Of a stretch of DNA of 64,000 nucleotides, positions 44,164 to 52,554 are shown piece by piece (position 1 is the first letter of the stretch; the number at the start of each line of letters is the position of its first letter). Under the pieces are notes generated by a model. It was not told the origin of the DNA. It did not search any database and saw nothing but the letters and a program-made list of their open reading frames with translations. The stretch comes from Micromonospora sp. CB01531 (lineage in GTDB: Bacteria; Actinomycetota; Actinomycetes; Mycobacteriales; Micromonosporaceae). Both the position numbers and the translations under genes were made by a program. The stretch spans positions 186,001 to 250,000 of the forward strand of contig NZ_LWLS01000061.1 of assembly GCF_001905095.1 (NCBI RefSeq). Direction: 5' to 3'.

Positions 44164-44690
44164 CCACGCCGTTCGAGGATCTCATCCGCGCCACCCTCTC
44201 CGACCTGGCCGAGGAGGCACCCACCGTGCAGGACCAGTTGATCCCGGCGGAACACCGGACCCGGAACCGCAAGCGCGTCACCGCGGCGCTCAGCGTGGCG
44301 GGGACTGTCGCCGCCGTACTCGTCGCGGCGCCGCTCGCGCTCGCGACGACCGGCGGGGACGCACCTGGTCCCGCCGCCCCGCGCCCGCCGGCGGCCACCA
44401 CGCCGGCCGGAGCCCCGACCGCCGTTCCCTCCCCGAGCGGCCCGTCCGCGCCGACCGCGAGCCCATCGTCGCAGCCCGGAAGCCCGACCGCCGTTCCCTC
44501 CCCGAGCGGCCCGTCCGCGCCGACCGCGAGCCCATCGTCGCAGCCCGGAAGCCCGACGGCCGTCCCCTCGCCGAGCAGGCCCGCCCCGCCCCCGACCCTG
44601 CCTGTCCCGTCGCCCAGCGGGCCCGTCCCGACCGGCACCGTCGTCCCCTCACCCAGCGGTCCCGCCGCCTCGCCCAGCCCGCGCCCCTAA
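44160..44690 (+). CDS. Pro/Ser-rich single-pass membrane protein coupled to the sigma factor
   Basis: A 176-residue protein: a ~40-residue cytoplasmic part (FEDLIRATLSDLAEEAPTVQDQLIPAEHRTRNRKR), one membrane helix (AALSVAGTVAAVLVAAPLALA), then ~105 residues of low-complexity Pro/Ser/Thr outside. The position, overlap with the sigma gene and topology suggest an anti-sigma or sensor partner, although no zinc anti-sigma motif is present. Two identical 69-bp tandem repeats (23 residues each, PTAVPSPSGPSAPTASPSSQ plus PGS) make up most of the tail, so its length may vary between strains. Confidence 0.75.
   Translation: MTTPFEDLIRATLSDLAEEAPTVQDQLIPAEHRTRNRKRVTAALSVAGTVAAVLVAAPLALATTGGDAPGPAAPRPPAATTPAGAPTAVPSPSGPSAPTASPSSQPGSPTAVPSPSGPSAPTASPSSQPGSPTAVPSPSRPAPPPTLPVPSPSGPVPTGTVVPSPSGPAASPSPRP
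44415..44552 (+). repeat. Two identical 69-bp tandem repeats in the Pro-rich protein gene
   Basis: Units 44415-44483 and 44484-44552 are identical base for base and keep the frame; a diverged partial third unit follows from 44553. This suggests recent slippage or recombination. Confidence 0.9.
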
Positions 44691-44753
44691 CCTTCCCGAT
44701 GCACGCCCGGATGGCCTCCGTGCCTGCCGCGCTCGGGTGGCAGAGAGCCCTCT

Positions 44754-44803
44754 TTCACGGAACGAGTGGTCTCGCGGCGCGAATTGACCACTCTTTCCGT
44801 GAA
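44754..44803. repeat. 18-bp near-perfect inverted repeat, 14-nt spacer
   Basis: Left arm TTCACGGAACGAGTGGTC (44754-44771) and right arm GACCACTCTTTCCGTGAA (44786-44803) pair with a single mismatch. It lies 64 bp after the Pro-rich gene and before ada-alkA, in a 240-bp gap with no other feature. It may be a terminator or a dispersed palindromic element. Confidence 0.8.
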
Positions 44804-44930
44804 CCTGCGCGGATCTTGGGATGACGGGGGGCGGGCATCGCGGCTGCGGCGGGAGGGGGCCGGAGTGGGCGTACGGCTACGTCCGAATCCCGCCAGCCGG
44901 GGGCTGGACCTGCGAGGCAGGATCGATGGC

Positions 44931-46418
44931 GTGGAGTTGGACTTCGAACGGTGCTACCGGGCAGTCGACAGCCGTGACCAGCGCTTCGACGGCTGGTTCT
45001 ACACCGGCGTCACGTCGACCGGGATCTACTGCCGGCCGTCCTGCCCGGCGATGACGCCGAAACGGCAGAACGTCCGGTTCTTCCCGTCCGCCGCCGCGGC
45101 GCAGGGCGCCGGCCTGCGGGCCTGCCGTCGCTGCCGCCCCGACGCCGCCCCCGGGTCACCGCAGTGGGACGTCCGGGCCGACGTGGTGGGGCGGGCGATG
45201 CGGCTGATCGCGGACGGGGTGGTCGACCGGGACGGCGTACCGGGGCTGGCCGCCCGGCTCGGCTACACCGAGCGGCACCTGCACCGGATGCTCCGCGCCG
45301 AACTCGGCGCCGGGCCGCTCGCGCTGGCCCGGGCGCAGCGCGCCCAGACCGCCCGGATCCTCATCGAGACCACCGGGCTCGGCCTGGCCGAGGTCGCGTT
45401 CGCCGCCGGCTTCGGCAGCGTCCGGCAGTTCAACGACACGGTCCGGGAGGTGTACGGGGCGACGCCGTCCGAGCTGGGGGTCAGCCGAGCGGGACGGCCG
45501 GCAGCAGGCGGGGCGGGCACGATCACGCTGCGGCTGGCGTACCGTCCGCCGTTGCACGCGGCGGCGCTGCTGGACTTCCTCGCGCTGCGGGCGCTGCCCG
45601 GGGTGGAGGAGGTACACGGCGGGACGTACCACCGGGGGCTGCGGCTGCCGCACGGAGCCGGCACCGTCGCGCTGACCCCGGCCGACGGCCACGTGGCCGC
45701 GACGCTGCGCCTGGCCGACATGCGTGACCTGGCCCCGGCGGTGGCCCGCTGCCGCCGGCTGCTCGACCTGGACGCCGACCCGGTCGCGGTCGACGGCACC
45801 CTGGCCGAGGATCCCGTGCTCGCCCCGGCCGTTCGGGCGGAACCGGGCGTCCGCCTCCCCCACGCTGTCGACGGCTTCGAGATGGCCGTCCGTGCCATCA
45901 CCACCCAGCAGATCTCCCTCCAGTCCGCCCGCACCACCCTCACCCACCTCCTCACCGCGACCGCCAGCTCAGTTGATCATGAGGTTGACGGCGAAGTGGA
46001 TCTCTCGGATTGCCGCCAACCTCATGATCAACAGCTAAGGCTGGGGGCGTTTCCTAGTGCGGAGGAGGTGCTGGGGGTTCCCGACGAGGGGTTTCGGATG
46101 CCGGGGGCGCGGCGGGAGACGATCCGGGCGGTGGCGCGGGCCGTGGCGGACGGGTCGCTGGACCTGGCGCCGGGCGGGGACCGGGAGGAAGCCGTACGGC
46201 GGCTGACCGCCCTACCCGGGATCGGCCCGTGGACGGCCGGCTACGTGGCGATGCGCGCCCTCGGCGACCCCGACGTCCTCCTCGCCACCGACCTGGGCGT
46301 ACGCCGGGGCGCCGCCGCGCTCGGCCTGCCCGACGACCCGAAGAACCTCGACGCGTACGCCGACCGCTGGCGCCCCTGGCGGTCGTACGCGGTGATCCGA
46401 CTCTGGAGAGCAGCATGA
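44931..46418 (+). CDS. Ada-AlkA fusion: DNA-repair regulator and 3-methyladenine glycosylase
   Basis: A 495-residue fusion. Residues ~1-75: Ada methyl-phosphotriester domain with zinc Cys (GIYCRPSCPAMTPKRQNVRFF, ACRRCRPD). ~85-180: AraC-type HTH (VPGLAARLGYTERHLHRMLR, GLAEVAFAAGFGSVRQFND). ~190-300: AlkA N-terminal domain. ~300-495: HhH-GPD glycosylase with LTALPGIGPWTAGYVAMRAL and catalytic Asp in LATDLGVRRG. It senses methyl damage, activates transcription and removes alkylated bases. GTG 44931 gives the family start VELDFERCYRAV. An inverted-repeat sequence (45972-46032) forms part of the frame, adding ~20 residues (SVDHEVDGEVDLSDCRQPHD) in the loop before the HhH core. Overlaps ogt (ATGA). 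Confidence 0.93.
   Translation: MELDFERCYRAVDSRDQRFDGWFYTGVTSTGIYCRPSCPAMTPKRQNVRFFPSAAAAQGAGLRACRRCRPDAAPGSPQWDVRADVVGRAMRLIADGVVDRDGVPGLAARLGYTERHLHRMLRAELGAGPLALARAQRAQTARILIETTGLGLAEVAFAAGFGSVRQFNDTVREVYGATPSELGVSRAGRPAAGGAGTITLRLAYRPPLHAAALLDFLALRALPGVEEVHGGTYHRGLRLPHGAGTVALTPADGHVAATLRLADMRDLAPAVARCRRLLDLDADPVAVDGTLAEDPVLAPAVRAEPGVRLPHAVDGFEMAVRAITTQQISLQSARTTLTHLLTATASSVDHEVDGEVDLSDCRQPHDQQLRLGAFPSAEEVLGVPDEGFRMPGARRETIRAVARAVADGSLDLAPGGDREEAVRRLTALPGIGPWTAGYVAMRALGDPDVLLATDLGVRRGAAALGLPDDPKNLDAYADRWRPWRSYAVIRLWRAA
45972..46032. repeat. 16-bp inverted repeat inside the ada-alkA reading frame
   Basis: Arms GTTGATCATGAGGTTG (45972-45987) and its exact complement (46017-46032), with four more pairs inward after one mismatch. 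It is AT-rich compared with the flanking gene, keeps the frame open and encodes residues ~348-367. It looks like an inserted palindromic element that is tolerated in a protein loop. Confidence 0.85.
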
Positions 46419-46927
46419 CCACACTGGACAGCACCGTCATCGACACCCCCGTCGGCCCGCTGAGCGTCCTCACCGGACCCGACGGGGCGGTACGCGCGGC
46501 CGGATTCACCGCCGAGCCGGCCGACCTGGTCCCGCTGATGCACCCGAGCCTGCGCGGTGAGCTGCGGGACCGCGCCGAACTGGGCCTGGTGACCACCGCC
46601 GTACGCGCCTATCTGGACGGTGACCTGACCGCGATCGACCCGGTCCCGGTGGCGCAGCACACCGACGGCATCTTCCTGGCGCACGCCTGGCAGGTGCTGC
46701 GCGACGTGAAGCCGGGTGAACCGGTGACCTACACGGGATTCGCCGAGCTGGCCGGGCGGCCGGCCGCGGTCCGCGCCGCCGCGGCGGCCTGCGCCCGCAA
46801 CGCGGCCGCCCTCTTCGTCCCCTGCCACCGGGTGCTGCGCACCGACGGCACGCTCGGCGGCTACCGCTGGGGGCTGGACGTGAAGAAGTGGCTTCTCGGG
46901 CATGAGGGACGGGTGACGGCTAGCTGA
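46415..46927 (+). CDS. ogt: Methylated-DNA-protein cysteine methyltransferase
   Basis: A 170-residue MGMT: the acceptor Cys is in FVPCHRVLRTDGTLGGYRWG, with the DNA-binding helix region PVTYTGFAELAGRPAAVRAAAAA. It transfers the methyl group of O6-methylguanine to itself in a suicide reaction. Its ATG overlaps the Ada-AlkA stop by four bases, so the two alkylation-repair proteins are made together. Confidence 0.95.
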   Translation: MTTLDSTVIDTPVGPLSVLTGPDGAVRAAGFTAEPADLVPLMHPSLRGELRDRAELGLVTTAVRAYLDGDLTAIDPVPVAQHTDGIFLAHAWQVLRDVKPGEPVTYTGFAELAGRPAAVRAAAAACARNAAALFVPCHRVLRTDGTLGGYRWGLDVKKWLLGHEGRVTAS

Positions 46928-46964
46928 CAGCGCTACCGTCACACCCTGCCGCTACCGTCGCGTA

Positions 46965-48767
46965 GTGCCTGCGCACAGCGACGGCAACCCTTCGGCGCCT
47001 CACCCCCCGCTGCGCAACCTCTGGCGGCTGCGTCCCTACCTGCGGCCGTACGCGGCCGAGTTCGCCTGGCTGCTGCTCGCCGCCGTGGCCGCCACGGCGG
47101 CGAGCCTGGCCGTGCCACTGGTCGTGCAGCGGGTGGTGGACGGGCCGGTGGCCCGGCACGACCCGGCCGGGCTGTTCCGGCTCGGCGCTCTCGCCCTGCT
47201 GCTCGGCGTGGCCGAGGCGGTGCTGATCTTCATCCGGCGGTGGACCCAGTCGTCGTCCTCGGTCGGCATGGAGACGGCGATCCGCGCCGACGTCTACGCC
47301 CACCTGCAACGGCTTCCGGCCGGCTGCCACGACCGCTGGCAGTCCGGCCAGCTTCTCTGCCGGATCACCAGCGACCTGTCGGTGATCCGCCGGTTCCTCT
47401 CCTTCGGCCTGCTCTTCCTGGTCCTCAACCTGATCACCTACGCCGCCGTGGTGGTGCTGCTGATCCGGCTGCACCCGTGGCTCGGCCTGCTGGTGGCGGC
47501 CAGCGCGGTGCCGCTGTTCCTGATCAGCCGCCGGTTCGCCCGGCACTACCACGCGGCGTCCCGGCGGATGCAGGACCAGCAGGGCGACGTGGCCACGCTG
47601 GTCGAGGAGACCGCGCAGGGCCTGCGCACCATGCGGGCGTACGGGCGGGGGTCGGAGCTGGCCGCCCGGTTCGCCGGCGGCGCCCGGCAGCTGCACGACA
47701 CCGGGATCGGCAAGGCGCGGCTGCTGGCGCGTACCTCGGCGCTGTTCGACCTGGTCCCCAACCTGACCCTCGGGGTGGTGCTGGTGGCCGGGGCGGCGGC
47801 CGCCACCCGGGGCGTGCTCACCATCGGCGAACTGGTCGCCTTCGTCAGCCTCCAGCTCATGCTGGTCTGGCCGGTGCAGTCGCTCGGCTGGATCATCGCG
47901 AACGGGCAGGAGGCGGCAACGGCCGCCGACCGGGTTCAGGAGGTGCTGGACACCCCGCCGACCATCGTGGACGCCCCGCACGCCCGGGCGCTGGACCGCG
48001 CCGACGTCCGCGGCCGGCTGAGCTTCGAGCGGGTGACCTTCCGCTACCCCGGTACGACTGCGCCGGTGCTGCGCGAGGTCGACTTGACCGTCGAACCGGG
48101 CGAGACGCTGGCCCTGGTCGGGGCCACCGGGTGCGGCAAGAGCACGCTGCTGTCGCTGGTCCCCCGGCTGCACGACGTGACCGGCGGCCGGATCACCCTC
48201 GACGGGCACGACCTGCGGGACCTGCGGCTCGGCTCGCTGCGCCGGCTGGTCGGGATGGCGTTCGAGGAGCCGACCCTGTTCTCCATGTCGGTGTGGGAAA
48301 ACCTCACCCTGGGCCGGCCGGACGCCGGCGAGGACGAGGTCCGGGCCGCGCTCGCGCTGGCCCAGGCGGAGTTCGCGTACGAGCTGCCGTGGGGGTTGGC
48401 CACCCGGGTCGGCGAGCAGGGGTTGTCCCTCTCCGGCGGGCAACGGCAACGGCTGGCGCTGGCCCGGGCGGTGCTCAGCCGACCCGCGCTGCTCGTCCTC
48501 GACGACCCGCTCTCCGCCCTCGACGTGCACACCGAGGCGCTGGTCGAGGCGGCGTTGCGCCGGGTCCTGCGGGACACCACCGCCCTGCTGGTGGTGCACC
48601 GCCCCTCCACGGTGGCGCTCGCCGATCGGGTCGCCCTGCTCGCCGGCGGGCGGATCGTCGCCGTCGGTACCCACTCCGAACTGCTGGCCGGCGTGCCGGC
48701 GTACCGGGCGGTGCTCTCCGCCGCGCCGGAGCGGCGGCCAGACGGCGTCGGCCTGGTGCACTCGTGA
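46965..48767 (+). CDS. ABC exporter half-transporter with degenerate Walker B
   Basis: A 600-residue half-exporter: six helices in residues ~15-310 (type IV exporter fold), then the ATPase with Walker A GATGCGKST, signature LSGGQRQRLALARA and Walker B LLVLDDPLSALD. In place of the catalytic Glu after the Walker B Asp there is Asp (LDD), the mark of the degenerate site in heterodimeric exporters such as TM287/288 and TmrAB. GTG 46965 has TACCGT (46953-46958) 6 nt upstream. Overlaps the second half-transporter (GTGA). Substrate unknown; export of lipids or drugs is typical. Confidence 0.92.
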   Translation: MPAHSDGNPSAPHPPLRNLWRLRPYLRPYAAEFAWLLLAAVAATAASLAVPLVVQRVVDGPVARHDPAGLFRLGALALLLGVAEAVLIFIRRWTQSSSSVGMETAIRADVYAHLQRLPAGCHDRWQSGQLLCRITSDLSVIRRFLSFGLLFLVLNLITYAAVVVLLIRLHPWLGLLVAASAVPLFLISRRFARHYHAASRRMQDQQGDVATLVEETAQGLRTMRAYGRGSELAARFAGGARQLHDTGIGKARLLARTSALFDLVPNLTLGVVLVAGAAAATRGVLTIGELVAFVSLQLMLVWPVQSLGWIIANGQEAATAADRVQEVLDTPPTIVDAPHARALDRADVRGRLSFERVTFRYPGTTAPVLREVDLTVEPGETLALVGATGCGKSTLLSLVPRLHDVTGGRITLDGHDLRDLRLGSLRRLVGMAFEEPTLFSMSVWENLTLGRPDAGEDEVRAALALAQAEFAYELPWGLATRVGEQGLSLSGGQRQRLALARAVLSRPALLVLDDPLSALDVHTEALVEAALRRVLRDTTALLVVHRPSTVALADRVALLAGGRIVAVGTHSELLAGVPAYRAVLSAAPERRPDGVGLVHS

Positions 48768-50713
48768 GCGGGGCGGGCGGTCCGCTCCGCGTACCCCGGC
48801 CCCGCCGCGGTGGCGGTTCCGCCCCGCGCCGAGGTCGTGACGGCGGCTCCGCCCCGGGCCGGCCCCGGGACGACGGCCTCGACCTGTCCCGGTGGCGCGG
48901 GCGGGCCACCGACCCGGACGCCGACCGCAGCCGGGCCGAGGTCGCCACCCCGGAGGCGGTGGCCCGGCTCCGGGCCCGCAGCCGGGCGCTGCTGCGCGGG
49001 CTGCTGCGCCCGCACCGGCGTCGGCTCGGCTGGGCCGTGGCGCTGCTGCTGCTCCAGAACGCCGCCGCGATGGCCGGCCCGTACCTGGTGATGCTGGGCA
49101 TCGACCGGGGCATCGGGCCGCTGCGGGCCGGCGACGCCGGCCCGCTGGTCGCCGTCGCCGCCGCCTTCGTCGTCGCCACCGGCACCGAGTACGCGGCCCG
49201 GCGCGGCTTCCTCACCCTCGCCGCCCGGATCGGCCAGGCCGTCCTGCTCGACCTCCGCCAGCGGGTGTACGGCCACTTCCTCCGCCTCGACGTCGGCTTC
49301 CACGAGCGCTACACCTCCGGCCGGATGGTGTCCCGGCTGACCAGCGACCTGGACTCGATCGCCGAACTGGTCGACGGCGGGATCGACAAGCTGGTGATGG
49401 CCGCGCTGTCGGTGCTGTCGGTGGCGGGCATCCTGCTCTGGCTGGACCTGCCGCTGGCCGCGGCCACCCTGCTCGCCTTCCCGTTCCTGTTCTGGCTGTC
49501 CCGCTGGTTCGCCCGCGCCTCCGCCGGGGCGTACCGGCGGACCCGGGAGGCGGTGGCGCTGGTCATCGTGCACTTCGTCGAGTCGCTGCGCGGCATCCGG
49601 GCGGTGCAGGCGTACCGGCGGGAGCCGCGCAACCAGCGCATCTTCGCCACGGTGAACGACGACTACCGGCAGGCCAGCCTGGACGCGTTCCGGCTGATCG
49701 CGGTCTACTCGCCGGGCATCCGGATGATCGGCAACCTGACTGTGGCGGTGGTGCTCGGCTACGGCGGCTGGCGGGTGCTGGGCGGCCGGACCGAGGTCGG
49801 CGTGTTCGCCGCGTTCCTGCTCTACCTGCGCCGGTTCTTCGAGCCGATGGAGGAGCTCAGCCAGTTCTACAACGCGTTGCAGTCGGCCACCGCCGCGCTG
49901 GAGAAGCTGGCCGGGGTGCTCGACGAGCGCCCGGCGGTGGCCGAGCCGGAGCGGCCGGCGCCGCTGCCCGGCGGCGGCCGGGGTGCCGTGGTCTTCCGGT
50001 CGGTCTCCTTCGGCTACCGGGCGGAGGCACCGATCCTCGCCGGGCTGGAGCTGGCCGTGCCGGCCGGGCAGACGGTCGCGCTGATCGGGCCGACCGGCGC
50101 GGGCAAGTCCACCATCGCCAAGCTGGTCGCCCGGTTCCACGATCCGGGCACGGGCGCGGTCAGCCTCGACGGGGTCGACCTGCGGGACCTGGCGGACGCC
50201 GAGCTGCGCCGGGCGGTCGTGCTGGTGACCCAGGAGAATCACCTGTTCAGCGGCTCGGTGGCGGAGAACATCCGGTTCGGCCGCCCGGACGCCGACGACG
50301 CGGCCGTGGAAGCCGCCGCCCGGGCCATCGGCGCGCACGACTTCATCGCCGCGCTCCCCGACGGGTACGCCACCGACGTGCACCGGCGCGGCGGCCGGCT
50401 CTCCGCCGGGCAGCGGCAGCTCGTCGCGTTCGCCCGCGCGTTCCTGGCCGATCCGCGGGTGCTGATCCTGGACGAGGCGACCTCGTCGCTGGACGTGCCG
50501 ACCGAGCGCCTGGTGCAGCGGGCGCTCGGCAGCATCCTGCGCGACCGCACCGCGCTGGTGATCGCGCACCGGCTGTCCACGGTGGAGATCGCGGACCGGG
50601 TGCTGGTGCTCGACGGCGGACGGATCGTGGAGGACGGCCGCCCCGCCGAGCTGGCCGCCGCCGGCGGCCGGTACGCCGCCCTGCACCGCCAGTGGCGCGA
50701 CTCGCTGATCTGA
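48764..50713 (+). CDS. ABC exporter half-transporter with canonical ATPase site
   Basis: A 649-residue partner of the preceding gene. The first ~60 residues are an Arg/Gly-rich cytoplasmic tail, followed by six helices (~85-375) and an ATPase with Walker A GPTGAGKST, Walker B LILDEATSSLD with the catalytic Glu, and a slightly altered signature LSAGQRQLVAFARA. The pair fits the heterodimer rule: the degenerate site uses the partner's LDD with this protein's changed LSAGQ, while the active site uses this LDE with the partner's LSGGQ. GTG start overlaps the upstream stop. Confidence 0.92.
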   Translation: MSGAGGPLRVPRPRRGGGSAPRRGRDGGSAPGRPRDDGLDLSRWRGRATDPDADRSRAEVATPEAVARLRARSRALLRGLLRPHRRRLGWAVALLLLQNAAAMAGPYLVMLGIDRGIGPLRAGDAGPLVAVAAAFVVATGTEYAARRGFLTLAARIGQAVLLDLRQRVYGHFLRLDVGFHERYTSGRMVSRLTSDLDSIAELVDGGIDKLVMAALSVLSVAGILLWLDLPLAAATLLAFPFLFWLSRWFARASAGAYRRTREAVALVIVHFVESLRGIRAVQAYRREPRNQRIFATVNDDYRQASLDAFRLIAVYSPGIRMIGNLTVAVVLGYGGWRVLGGRTEVGVFAAFLLYLRRFFEPMEELSQFYNALQSATAALEKLAGVLDERPAVAEPERPAPLPGGGRGAVVFRSVSFGYRAEAPILAGLELAVPAGQTVALIGPTGAGKSTIAKLVARFHDPGTGAVSLDGVDLRDLADAELRRAVVLVTQENHLFSGSVAENIRFGRPDADDAAVEAAARAIGAHDFIAALPDGYATDVHRRGGRLSAGQRQLVAFARAFLADPRVLILDEATSSLDVPTERLVQRALGSILRDRTALVIAHRLSTVEIADRVLVLDGGRIVEDGRPAELAAAGGRYAALHRQWRDSLI

Positions 50714-50862
50714 CCCCACCCCCCACACGGGGTCACGGGCGGCCGGCTCTGCCGATAGACTTCCGGACCGTCGATCGGCCGCATGCACCGGCCGCCGGGA
50801 GCGGCCCTGCCACGACAACCGTCACGCCGATCGGCTTCGCCGGACACGGGGAGGTTCACGGC

Positions 50863-52428
50863 GTGCGGATCCGCAGAAGTCTTGTCGTTGTCGGAGTGGC
50901 CATCGCTTGCACGGTCGGGGCGACCGGCGTGGTGCTGGCCCAGGGCGGCGACGCCGACCCGGCACCGGTGGCCGGCACGGCCGCCGCCCCGCAGAGTGCC
51001 GACGCCGCGACCAGCGAGCCGACGCCGGGCGCCCAGGCTGGCATGGGCAGCCGGGCGACCGGCGGTGCCACCCGGGACGGGACTCCCGTGGCCACCGCCG
51101 CCCGACCGGCTCGCGCGGTGGCCGAGGCCGCCCCCGCGTCCGTCGCCTACCTGCGCGAGCGCTACCGCGTCTCCGCCACCGAGGCGGCCCGCCGACTCGC
51201 CCTGCAGGAGTTCTCCGCACCGCTCGCCGCGAAGCTGGCCGGCGACCACCCCGACACGTACGGCGGCATGTGGCTGGACCAGGCGGCCGGCGGCGTGCTC
51301 ATGATCGGGGCCACCGACGCCGCCCCGGTGCGCGCGGTCGTCGCCGGCTCCCCGGACGCCGCGCACGTCCGGGTGGTCCAGGTACGCCACCCGCTGCGGG
51401 AGCTCACCGACGCGGCAGCCCGGCTCGCCGCCTCGCTCGGCCTGACCGCCGGCGAGGACGTCCTGGTCGACCAGGAGCGGAACGCGGTCGTGGTCCTCAC
51501 CGGGGACGGGATCGCCGCCGACGACTCCCGGCTCGCCGGGGCGCTCGCCGACGCCGGGGTGCCCGCGCAGGCCCGGCCCCGGCTGGCCGGCGCCGCCGTG
51601 CCGAAGGCGTGTGACCCGCGCTACTGCCCGCAGGCGCCGATGCGGGGCGGGATCCGGCTGGACGTGCCCCGCGACGACGGCACGGTCGGCGGCTGCACGG
51701 CCGGCTTCAACGTCCGCTCCCGCACCGGGACGGCGTACCTCCTGACGGCCGGGCACTGCGTCGTCGGCGGGCGACACACGCAGGTGGACCGGACCTGGCA
51801 CCAGTTCCTCGGCCCGAAGATCCCGGTCTCGGTCGAGTCGACCGACCCGGTGCTGGCCGAGAACGCCTTCCCGTACGACTACGCGATCATGCCGTACCAG
51901 CCGGGGGCGCTGGACCGCTGGGCGTACCAGGGGGGCGCCACGAGCACCCCCAGCCTGGTCAACTACTGGTGCGTGGCCGACAACCCGCGCTGCACGACCA
52001 GCCGGGACGTGGCGATCACCGGATACGTGGCGTACAGCGCCATCCAGGTCGGCTGGGTCGTCTGCGCGACCGGTTCCGCGTACACGCCGAAGTCCGGCGA
52101 GGTCTACGTCGACTCCGGGGCGGGCGCCGGCTACCTGCCGGGCACCCGGTGCGGCGAGATCACCGGCAAGGGCAGCGGCGGCATCGACGTACGCATCTGC
52201 GCTCGGCCGGGGGACAGCGGCGGGCCGCTCTTCACCGAGTCGGACGGCAAGGCGCTGGGCATCCTCTCCAACGGCGACCCGGGCCAGGGCCCCTGCAGCA
52301 ACCCGAACGAGCACAACTCGTACGCGCCGGTCTCCACCATCCTGGACCGGGCCAACGCGCGGCTCGGCGGTCGGCCCTACTTCCAGCTCGCCACCCGCGG
52401 CCCGCTGCTCGGCCCGATCGCCCGCTGA
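50863..52428 (+). CDS. Secreted streptogrisin-like (S1) serine protease with prodomain
   Basis: A 521-residue preproprotease. A signal peptide (RRSLVVVGVAIACTVGATGV, ending near VLAQG) is followed by a disordered stretch and a streptogrisin-type propeptide (YRVSATEAARRLALQEFSAP). The mature S1 domain starts near MRGGIRLDVP and carries His in LLTAGHCVVGG, Asp in YDYAIMPYQ and Ser in CARPGDSGGPLF. Paired cysteines fit the secreted fold. GTG 50863 follows GGGGAGG at 8 nt. The 149 bp upstream hold no other gene. Likely an extracellular nutrient protease. Confidence 0.93.
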   Translation: MRIRRSLVVVGVAIACTVGATGVVLAQGGDADPAPVAGTAAAPQSADAATSEPTPGAQAGMGSRATGGATRDGTPVATAARPARAVAEAAPASVAYLRERYRVSATEAARRLALQEFSAPLAAKLAGDHPDTYGGMWLDQAAGGVLMIGATDAAPVRAVVAGSPDAAHVRVVQVRHPLRELTDAAARLAASLGLTAGEDVLVDQERNAVVVLTGDGIAADDSRLAGALADAGVPAQARPRLAGAAVPKACDPRYCPQAPMRGGIRLDVPRDDGTVGGCTAGFNVRSRTGTAYLLTAGHCVVGGRHTQVDRTWHQFLGPKIPVSVESTDPVLAENAFPYDYAIMPYQPGALDRWAYQGGATSTPSLVNYWCVADNPRCTTSRDVAITGYVAYSAIQVGWVVCATGSAYTPKSGEVYVDSGAGAGYLPGTRCGEITGKGSGGIDVRICARPGDSGGPLFTESDGKALGILSNGDPGQGPCSNPNEHNSYAPVSTILDRANARLGGRPYFQLATRGPLLGPIAR

Positions 52429-52554
52429 CCGCCGGGGTGCCCGGCACCGCCGGTGGCGCTACTCGCGCAGCTGACCGGCTGGCCGACCGCGACGGACGGT
52501 GTGGCGAGGGCATAACTCGTGGCTGGTAGCTCACCGGCTGCCTACGATCGGCTG

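Noticed and set aside
44415..44552. The 69-bp repeats as a possible CRISPR or VNTR-type non-coding array
   Set aside because: Only two exact units without spacers, in frame within a Pro-rich protein tail.
46920..48761. 613-codon minus frame opposite the ABC exporter
   Set aside because: Shadow of the exporter gene; composition (His/Gln/Arg/Gly) is typical of antisense high-GC frames.
52429..52554. T-box leader before valS
   Set aside because: No T-box consensus or specifier stem could be recognised, and a -10 hexamer 6 nt before the ATG suggests no leader.
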